Assembly (NCBI GenBank): GCA_004352715.1
Contig: SCFE01000013.1
Coordinates: forward strand, 2,240,228 to 2,304,227
Length of the DNA: 64,000 nucleotides
Direction of reading: 5' to 3'
DNA from: Hofstenia miamia
Lineage: Eukaryota; Xenacoelomorpha; Acoela
Below, piece by piece: positions 55,723 to 64,000 of this stretch; position 1 is the stretch's first letter; the number at the start of each line of letters is the position of its first letter. A program made the position numbers and the translations under genes. The notes beneath the pieces were generated by a model. That model made no database searches and was not told where the DNA came from. It saw only the letters and a program-made list of their open reading frames with translations.

Positions 55723-56347
55723 CAGGGTGAGGCAAAAGTCACGCCCCAGTAAAAAGAAAAGGAATTGTTTATTATTATTCTATTTATATTATATGTACAT
55801 CTAATTATCACTAAGATACAACACAAGATGCATTCAGCAGTTCATAATAACACTTCAAAACTTCAGTCAATGAGATGTTCGAATTGCTTACCCTCAGCAG
55901 CAATGCAGTGTTGCAATCGCATTGTAAAAGCATGTAAAACATTGGCCAAGTGGGTAGGAGTCACTCTGCCACATTCATTCATGATATTTTCTTGCAGTTG
56001 TTCGATTGTTCGTGGTCGATTATTGTAGACTACAGACTTCAAGTGACCCCATAAAAAATAATCTAAGGGGGTTAGATCGGGAGACCTTGCTGGCCATGGC
56101 AAAGGACCTGCCCTACCGATCCAGTGATTCGGAAAGATTTCATTCAAATATTCACATACACATGTGGCGCTAATCTCATTGACTGATCGACTATTGAACT
56201 GTTGAACGTTTGAAGTGTTATTATGCACTGTTGAATGCATATTGTGTTATACCCTAGTCATATTTAGATGTACATGTACATATTTAAAAAATTGAGTAAC
56301 AAAAATTCCCTTTATTTTTGCTGGGGCGTGACTTTTGTCTCATCCTG
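55723..56347. mobile_element. Internally deleted mariner copy (625 bp)
   Basis: The left end matches 54058 exactly in the terminal repeat, with TA before it. The interior equals 54058-54490 and 55445-55619 with a deletion of about 0.94 kb between them. The junction reads 'attcacatacacatgtggcgct'-like filler (about 56149-56174). The right end is decayed ('gtctcatcctg' for 'gcctcaccctg') and is followed by at rather than ta. It is non-autonomous, in the same orientation as the first copy. An open frame of 125 codons at 56240-55863 (minus) keeps the C-terminal transposase part ('WPARSPDLTPLDYFLWGHL'). Confidence 0.88.
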
Positions 56348-57908
56348 ATCGTACTTTGTTGACTATTTAATAGCATTTTCTTGGTTGCATTTTTTATGAA
56401 TAAGGCTTTAACTAATTTGGTGTTCTTTGTTCTTAGTAATATTTCAAAATTTGCTTTGTTTATTTGGTGTTCGTGCAAATATATTTGCAAAGTACGATCA
56501 ATTTACTGAACATATTTTAAGTGTATGCATATTTCAACATAATTTAATGTAGTCATTGTAAATTAAATCCCAGGCATTTGTACACTGACGATGATTTATA
56601 AATCGAATTATTTTAATCAAGTGTTTGCATCCGTTCTTCAGTCGAGATTTGTAAGTGTATGTTTCGCAATTTTCAATGAAGCATTTCTACATGTGTAAGA
56701 CAATTTCACCTGACATTGAGGAACATTTTTTAAAAGTTTGTTGCTTATTTCGCTTTTTAAAAATTTATAGATAAGGGCTCCTAATTTCGGACTCCGATTT
56801 TTAAGGTTGCATTTGCAGATTTTTGTGTAACCTATATTTTTTCAAGTATAATCATATCTGCAATCATAGATTTCAATGAATAGGTTTGAAACTACAAAAT
56901 TTTCTTGTACAATAATTGAAATTTTGGTTTTTTGAGTATAGAACAGTTAGGCTCAACGGTTAAAAAGAAAATATCATAAGTAGGGTGACCCAATGTTGAC
57001 TTTATATAGCGCCATTTTTTCAGCTAACCAATTGAAAATTTTGACTTTATCTTCACTTAAAAGAAAAACAGTCAATAGAGGTTGTTCAACATTATAATGA
57101 TTAAAGTGAAAATCACTGTCTTTTTGGCACATTTTCTATATTTACGAAGCAGCTGCTTCAAGACTGATAACTTTCACTCAATCGAGCATGTTGTGATTGT
57201 GCATGACTTTATTTAGCAAACGTTGCGGGACAATGTCTTCTTTTGTGCAATTTTTAGTGTCGAACATGTTTCACTCCTGAATTCATAGTGTTAATTAGTC
57301 GTGAATAGCACTACTGTCTTGAAAATCAATATTCTGGATGTCATTTTATGCCTGTATGAATATTTTGTAGATTCTATTTTTCCGTGAAGCTAAGGACTAA
57401 GCAGCTGGGCATGCCAAACAAGAACATTTGCATTGCATTATTGAAATAAAAGCCTTCAAGTTCAGTATACTTTCTAAGATCAAATTTTGAATATGTTTTG
57501 AAAACACGCTCATTTTACATTTTGACCCTATATTATGGTCACTTTTTGCCATTGTATCATAAATACCAGAAACCAATCAGTTTATTTCTAGTTTATAAGC
57601 ATGTTATATTTTCTGTAGATATATGACTATCACAATTTTTCCGAAGAATTCCCCCAAAAACGTATACGCCCGTTGATCAGATTTTTGAAAAATATTTGTA
57701 GCACAAACTAGGGTTTGTAACGATTATACAGAATTGCACAACGTTTAGTTGTTTGTAAATTAGCGTTGGTTTCGGCATTTACACTCAGAATTTAAAAATT
57801 TAATAAACCTGGTATATATTTATTTTTCTTAGATCACCTTAAATTTTGAGATTTATTATGGGGATTAATATGTAGCGCATGTTATTCAGTGAGTATTGAA
57901 ATATTTAG

Positions 57909-59211
<1,303 letters not shown>

Positions 59212-59337
59212 CCGTTTACATGCGGACCTAAGACAACATAGTTGAATTTTCAATATAAGTTACGAAATGATCAAATTAAGTTTGAGAATGTCTAATATGA
59301 TTGTTATTTAAAAGTTCATGGTGTCTTTTCCGACAAT

Positions 59338-59363
59338 GTTCCACAAGTGGAACGTTGGCGTGT
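59338..59363 (+). repeat. piggyBac subterminal palindrome-containing motif, left
   Basis: gttccacaagtggaac (59338-59353) followed by gttggcgtgt. The same 26-bp unit is at 61774-61799, and inverted at 61439-61416. Likely transposase-binding sites. Confidence 0.85.
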
Positions 59364-59559
59364 GCGGTTATACAAAACTACATCATTTTAATTTTTTACG
59401 GAATTTTATTGATAACAAATATGAATATTCACCACCAAAAATGAATTTGAATGTAAAGATGCAGTATTAGTGATTCTATAAGCTCACATGAAGAGTATAA
59501 ATGTTTTCACGCAAAAATTATTCTATAAAAACACCAAAAATTTCTAAAATGCAAATTGG

Positions 59560-61320
59560 TCATTTCATATGAAACAAATCGAAGCAAGCTTCATGAAGAC
59601 GTTTGTCACACTTCACACACTTCTTTTTCGTATTTTTCTGGCAAAAATTACATCTACCTTGAGATGATGATGTAATATAATGATGAGAGCCATCATATCG
59701 AATGGAACTGGTGACTGGGGCCGTGGGGCCTCCTAATCGTCTGCGTTGTATATTTGATTTGAGCAAGGCCATAACCAACTGCCGTCTGAAATCCAGATGT
59801 GTAGTAGAATGGTCATTTGTTGAGTATTGATGAAGCCGCCAGCTTGCCACGACTGCTACATTTAAAGCATTACTGAAAAGATTCCAATACCACTTCTTTG
59901 TTCTAAGCGTTGGACGGTAGGACCCTAAAAGACGATCCATAACATCCACTCCACCCATGAATTGATTGTATGATCGAATCAATCTTGGCTGCTGCACGTC
60001 TCTCCTTCTTTTCTCTTTCGAACTCCATCGTTTCGCATTGTTAGTAGGAGTGGCAATTTCAAAGTTACTTGCAATATTGACAATCGCATTATCCTTCCAT
60101 TGGCATACAAACACTGTACCGTCACAACGAAAATCAAAATCGCCTTTCTCCTTTTTCTTCATCATCTGTTTACTAAGCGGACATCTATTCATGCGATTCT
60201 CCCTTACGGTGCCCGTAGCTCTGATGCCCTTGGATGGTAAATCTGAGAGTAACTTGTTGCTTGTAAAAAAATTGTCAAAATACACTGCATGTTGTTGTGC
60301 GGTATCCAGAACGCCCAATAATTCACTAACCACACGCGAACCCAACGGTTCTGAGGATCTCTCGGAACTTCCGCTGTATAGGATAAGTCGGAAAGGATAT
60401 CCGTTTGTACTGCACATTGACCATATCTTATAGCCGAAGCGTATCGGTTTCCCTTTTATGAACATTCTTCCAGAATGGTGTCCATAATAAGGTACCATAG
60501 ACTCGTCAATGCTTAAATGTTCTACAAAAATTCCAAATTGAATAAGTTGTTGGTTCAGATGATCATAGAGAGGTCTGATCTTCGAATACTTGTCTCCTTG
60601 CATTAGACGATTATTGTCCACGAAATGTATGTTGCCCTTTATTTTTCTAAAGCGATCTCTGGACATGACTTGACTGACAATATCACAACGTAAGTCTGGT
60701 GAAGTTGACCAATAAGCATCTTCAAACGGCAAAATATGGTATCCACTTAAGAGCAATATTCCCAAAAAGCGCAAGAGTTCTTCTTGAGTTGTGTTCAGTC
60801 CTTTTTGACCTTTTTGAAGTGCATATTCATTGGAAAATTGGGCCACTTCCTGTAAAAATTTCTCTGTGAAAAAAAGTAGAAAATATTCCAAAGGGGTTTT
60901 GTTTATCAATTCAGGGTGAGTATCAGCAAGAGTAGGTGGACTGGAGGAGTCAATCACTGCATCAAATATTTCTCTTTTTCTCCAGCGCGATTGAAGTGGC
61001 TCTTCAGAAACTTCGACATTTTCTTCTGTTTCATTTATTTCATAGTGTATTTCGACGGGTCCAGGAACATCGTCAGGATTAACTTCGCCCAGAAATCCAT
61101 CATCAATATGCTCTTCGTCAGTTAATTCTTCATCACCGGTGGTAGGAGGTAAAATGCACAATTCAGTTGGTTCTTCGTCGTCGGAAGAGCACTCGACAAT
61201 TCTTGTCACGGCCTCATTCAATGTCAGAAATCGACGTCTATGCATTTCTGCAGAATGCTGTGTGACTAATTCCATCGTCTGCGCAAGTGTATTATATTCT
61301 TTCATCAAATCTGTAATCAC
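59560..61320 (-). CDS. piggyBac transposase, intact (586 aa)
   Basis: Cut-and-paste transposase of the DDE_Tnp_1_7 family, which excises precisely and inserts at TTAA. It has an acidic N-terminus (residues 45-110). The transposase body starts near residue 140 ('TPLEYFLLFFTEKFL'), with 'LLRFLGILLLSGYHILP' (182-198) and 'YWSTSPDLRCDIVSQVMSRD' (203-222). The three catalytic Asp are D272 ('LSIDESMVPYYG'), D349 ('AVYFDNFFTSNKLL') and D459 ('MGGVDVMDRLLGSYRP'). A C-terminal Cys-rich finger follows (C557, C560, C568, C571, H576, C579, H584). The length is normal for the family. ATG at 61320-61318 and TGA after K586 at 59560, with no internal stop or frameshift. The motif wording suggests the PGBD2/3-like branch. 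It is probably recently active or still functional. Confidence 0.95.
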   Translation of the reverse strand: MITDLMKEYNTLAQTMELVTQHSAEMHRRRFLTLNEAVTRIVECSSDDEEPTELCILPPTTGDEELTDEEHIDDGFLGEVNPDDVPGPVEIHYEINETEENVEVSEEPLQSRWRKREIFDAVIDSSSPPTLADTHPELINKTPLEYFLLFFTEKFLQEVAQFSNEYALQKGQKGLNTTQEELLRFLGILLLSGYHILPFEDAYWSTSPDLRCDIVSQVMSRDRFRKIKGNIHFVDNNRLMQGDKYSKIRPLYDHLNQQLIQFGIFVEHLSIDESMVPYYGHHSGRMFIKGKPIRFGYKIWSMCSTNGYPFRLILYSGSSERSSEPLGSRVVSELLGVLDTAQQHAVYFDNFFTSNKLLSDLPSKGIRATGTVRENRMNRCPLSKQMMKKKEKGDFDFRCDGTVFVCQWKDNAIVNIASNFEIATPTNNAKRWSSKEKRRRDVQQPRLIRSYNQFMGGVDVMDRLLGSYRPTLRTKKWYWNLFSNALNVAVVASWRLHQYSTNDHSTTHLDFRRQLVMALLKSNIQRRRLGGPTAPVTSSIRYDGSHHYITSSSQGRCNFCQKNTKKKCVKCDKRLHEACFDLFHMK

Positions 61321-61415
61321 GTGGTGACCAGCAGCGGGTAGCCCGATTCATATGTTAGTGGCCCGCGTTTAAAATTTTCAACGTATTCAAAACATGTAGA
61401 TTTCACACACTGGTG

Positions 61416-61439
61416 ACGCCAACGTTCCACAAGTGGAAC
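61416..61439 (-). repeat. piggyBac subterminal motif, internal inverted copy
   Basis: Reads acgccaac then gttccacaagtggaac on the + strand, i.e. the inverted form of the unit at 61774-61799. It lies about 100 bp upstream of the transposase ATG, between promoter and end, so binding here could also repress the gene. Confidence 0.8.
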
Positions 61440-61773
61440 ATATGTACTAATTCATTTGCTGAGGCAATAAAAACAGTAATTAGGGTATGATTATTCAGTC
61501 ATTACTTCGTTTGGAGTTTCTGCTCTTCACATGCCTCGATTCATTCATTGTTGTATAGTTTACATACCCTAAAATTTAAGTTGTGTGTATCAATACACAC
61601 AACTCATTATTTTTTGAAATTTTCGAATTTCAAATTAACTAAAAAAATATTTCCATCACTTCATTATCATATCAACCATAAAAATGCAATATATGGATCT
61701 CATATGACCCAAAAGTTTATTCACAACTGATATGGGGAGTGATAATGTATAGAGAAAACCTAATTTTAAAAGT

Positions 61774-61799
61774 GTTCCACAAGTGGAACGTTGGCGTGT
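61774..61799 (+). repeat. piggyBac subterminal motif, right
   Basis: gttccacaagtggaacgttg then gcgtgt, directly followed by the terminal repeat and TTAA at 61806-61809. Confidence 0.85.
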
Positions 61800-61822
61800 A
61801 AACGGTTAACTATTCACAGTAC

Positions 61823-62822
61823 NNNNNNNNNNNNNNNNNNNNNNNNNNNNNNNNNNNNNNNNNNNNNNNNNNNNNNNNNNNNNNNNNNNNNNNNNNNNNN
61901 NNNNNNNNNNNNNNNNNNNNNNNNNNNNNNNNNNNNNNNNNNNNNNNNNNNNNNNNNNNNNNNNNNNNNNNNNNNNNNNNNNNNNNNNNNNNNNNNNNNN
62001 NNNNNNNNNNNNNNNNNNNNNNNNNNNNNNNNNNNNNNNNNNNNNNNNNNNNNNNNNNNNNNNNNNNNNNNNNNNNNNNNNNNNNNNNNNNNNNNNNNNN
62101 NNNNNNNNNNNNNNNNNNNNNNNNNNNNNNNNNNNNNNNNNNNNNNNNNNNNNNNNNNNNNNNNNNNNNNNNNNNNNNNNNNNNNNNNNNNNNNNNNNNN
62201 NNNNNNNNNNNNNNNNNNNNNNNNNNNNNNNNNNNNNNNNNNNNNNNNNNNNNNNNNNNNNNNNNNNNNNNNNNNNNNNNNNNNNNNNNNNNNNNNNNNN
62301 NNNNNNNNNNNNNNNNNNNNNNNNNNNNNNNNNNNNNNNNNNNNNNNNNNNNNNNNNNNNNNNNNNNNNNNNNNNNNNNNNNNNNNNNNNNNNNNNNNNN
62401 NNNNNNNNNNNNNNNNNNNNNNNNNNNNNNNNNNNNNNNNNNNNNNNNNNNNNNNNNNNNNNNNNNNNNNNNNNNNNNNNNNNNNNNNNNNNNNNNNNNN
62501 NNNNNNNNNNNNNNNNNNNNNNNNNNNNNNNNNNNNNNNNNNNNNNNNNNNNNNNNNNNNNNNNNNNNNNNNNNNNNNNNNNNNNNNNNNNNNNNNNNNN
62601 NNNNNNNNNNNNNNNNNNNNNNNNNNNNNNNNNNNNNNNNNNNNNNNNNNNNNNNNNNNNNNNNNNNNNNNNNNNNNNNNNNNNNNNNNNNNNNNNNNNN
62701 NNNNNNNNNNNNNNNNNNNNNNNNNNNNNNNNNNNNNNNNNNNNNNNNNNNNNNNNNNNNNNNNNNNNNNNNNNNNNNNNNNNNNNNNNNNNNNNNNNNN
62801 NNNNNNNNNNNNNNNNNNNNNN
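61823..62822. other. Assembly gap (1000 N)
   Basis: Exactly 1000 N, starting 13 bp after the piggyBac target site. YY1 zinc fingers 3 and 4 may be hidden here. An 8-C run borders it at 62823-62830. Confidence 0.99.
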
Positions 62823-63259
62823 CCCCCCCCTAAATAGGTCCATGATACCTGTCTAACATAATTTAAAATCATTTAACTGAGCAGCATAGGCAAATACTAG
62901 TATATGTAAGAGTGCTTACATCAAATTAGTTTGGTATAAGAATATTTTAATGCTTCCAGGACCTTGTTAGCTATTCCATTGAAGGAAGCAACACTCAATT
63001 TGATGTTATTTTCTAACCAAATATCAATGAGATCATTTTTACATACATTTTTCCCACATCTGCAAAATATTCAAATAACCTTTTCCCTTTTTGTCGAATT
63101 TGGTGCATCTAAAATATTTCAAGCTCACTTGAAGAGTCGGACGATTCGAAATTTGTGTATTACAAGTTTTCTGCGTATTTCTGCTTACGTGATTTCACTG
63201 TTGATGATATGGTAGGAGTGTTAGCTGGAGGAATATTTTCCTCATCTTGCATATTCATT
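62823..63259. other. Stretch after the gap, no firm gene
   Basis: AT-rich. The minus strand of 63240-63160 continues protein-like text in a different frame from the downstream candidate exon ('ENIPPANTPTISSTVKSR'), but I cannot assign it. Confidence 0.35.
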
Positions 63260-63487
63260 CTAGCTTCTTCTAGTGCATCCTGATAGTGATGAATTAAGTT
63301 TGAAAGCTGTTTTCCACTGGGAAGCGGAGTATAATATTTTTCTGCTGTTGGGCATGCCCAGTTTGCTCAAAATGAGCTTTTTGCAGAGCTGTATTTGAAG
63401 TTCCTTCACATATTTCACTGTCCCACATCTTACATAGAGGGTTTCACTACTCTTACGTTTTATCGTTTCACTAATTTTAAGAGGCAT
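63260..63487 (-). pseudogene. Unrecognised minus-strand frame, possible exon or element relic
   Basis: An ATG at 63487 opens 75 codons ('MPLKISETIKRKSSETLYV', 'VKYVKELQIQLCKKLILSKL'). After about residue 56 the protein-like quality moves to another frame ('GKQLSNLIHHYQDALEEARM' then 'ENIPPANTPT', to a stop near 63162). This implies a frameshift near 63320 or a missed splice. I know no family for it. It could be a small insertion in the YY1 intron or a neighbouring gene. Confidence 0.35.
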
Positions 63488-64000
63488 GCTACTTTCTTTT
63501 TTATTTTGAAAATTAGCGAAAACCTATATTGGCTTCACTCCTACTGTATTCTCAAATCTCTACTATTCTATTGAGTCACTTTAGTTGACATGGTTTAATC
63601 TTAATTCTTACCTGATATGTACTGCCTATTTTGTGTGAAGTAGTTCACACTTCACCGGAAGGTCGGCTAAAACTTTAAAAATTTGACCCCAAATTGGAAC
63701 GTATTTTTGAGATCCCCGATGCATATAGTTATTCGTGAGGTATGTCCGCAAAATCCTGTATGAGCTAATTGCGAGAAAATCATAGATATCGAATTTGGCC
63801 TAAACCGCCTATATTATCTTATTTTATTTTGATTATTACAGCCTTAAACTCAACAAAATCCAAAATATAAATGCTCATGCGACATATTTTGCTTTCCTGA
63901 ATACTCTAATAGAGCCCTTCGTAGTGAAAAATGAGTTTTACATAACATAGATATCTACATGTACCTGTGTTTGATTCAAATTGTCAATGTATTTACCAAT
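63488..64000. other. Terminal stretch, nothing recognised
   Basis: No coding, repeat or RNA feature that I can support up to the window end. Confidence 0.4.

Larger units (their letters stand above)
53966..57908 (+). other. YY1 intron 3, carrying two mariner elements
   Basis: Donor GTAAGT at 53966 and acceptor 'atatttag' ending at 57908, 3943 bp. About 55% of it is mariner sequence (54058-55619 and 55723-56347). 56348-57908 shows no further feature that I can support. Confidence 0.85.
59212..61805. mobile_element. Complete piggyBac transposon (2594 bp)
   Basis: The target TTAA is present on both sides (59208-59211 and 61806-61809). The ends are inverted repeats: 'ccgtttacatgc' at 59212 and the reverse complement of 'gcgtgtaaacgg' ending at 61805 (11 of 12 match). 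Three copies of a subterminal motif with the palindrome gttccac-aa-gtggaac plus gttggcgt lie near the ends. The interior holds one uninterrupted transposase gene. It is the only structurally complete element in the window and sits inside the YY1 gene, antisense. Confidence 0.92.

Noticed and set aside
59966-60433. 155-codon + strand frame at 60 kb
   Set aside because: It is the shadow of the intact piggyBac transposase on the opposite strand.

Overview
The window is nuclear DNA of an invertebrate animal: very AT-rich, gene-poor, with spliceosomal introns and a dense layer of decayed transposable elements. The element mix (piggyBac, IS630-Tc1-mariner, hAT-like MITE, Ty3/gypsy, Penelope-like, L2/CR1-type LINEs with a 2A-like motif) points to a metazoan, but I cannot name the phylum from sequence alone. 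Three 1000-N gaps, two 21-N gaps and several single n positions show a draft scaffold. At least four of the small gaps are flanked by exact or near-exact duplications, which look like unmerged contig overlaps.

The one host gene I can identify is a YY1/Pleiohomeotic orthologue on the + strand (50.88-58.07 kb). Four coding exons with good splice sites encode an acidic N-terminus, the REPO-like segment, the DLSDPKQL linker and zinc fingers 1 and 2. Fingers 3 and 4 must lie in the 61.8-62.8 kb gap or beyond the window. Its start region holds an E2F-type site, a CRE-like half site and a YY1/TISU-like motif whose ATG opens a 7-codon uORF. Its introns host two mariner copies and a structurally complete, intact piggyBac transposon (59.2-61.8 kb, antisense to the gene).

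Layout. 0-7 kb: non-coding, dominated by a 5.1-kb inverted repeat of a dispersed non-coding family. 7.4-9.0 kb: relic of a multi-copy invertebrate protein of unknown function. 9.8-10.05 kb: hAT-like MITE. 10.7-16.25 kb: composite piggyBac-like element with two transposase relics and a LINE fragment. 16.3-20.05 kb: L2-like LINE with a broken 2A motif. 20-22.5 kb: LTR pieces and the non-coding family. 23.95-26.86 kb: head-to-head LTRs and a deleted gypsy element. 26.9-29.2 kb: LTR-like sequence and a Penelope-like relic. 31.1-33.0 kb: an unrecognised decayed reading frame. 34.0-36.1 kb: LTR pieces around a gap. 36.8-43.5 kb: gypsy element on the minus strand with gag, protease, RT, RNase H, integrase and 5' LTR. 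43.5-45.5 kb: two LINE relics in opposite orientation and a solo LTR. 45.6-50.8 kb: no coding content seen, one tRNA-like hairpin set. 50.8-64 kb: the YY1 locus.

Apart from the YY1 gene and the 59-61 kb piggyBac transposase, every coding signal here is broken by stops, frameshifts or lost catalytic residues. The most interesting points are the YY1 locus and its start-site motif, YY1-type sites at a fixed distance from the TATA box in a local LTR family, the 2A relic, the giant inverted repeat and the unidentified 31-33 kb frame.
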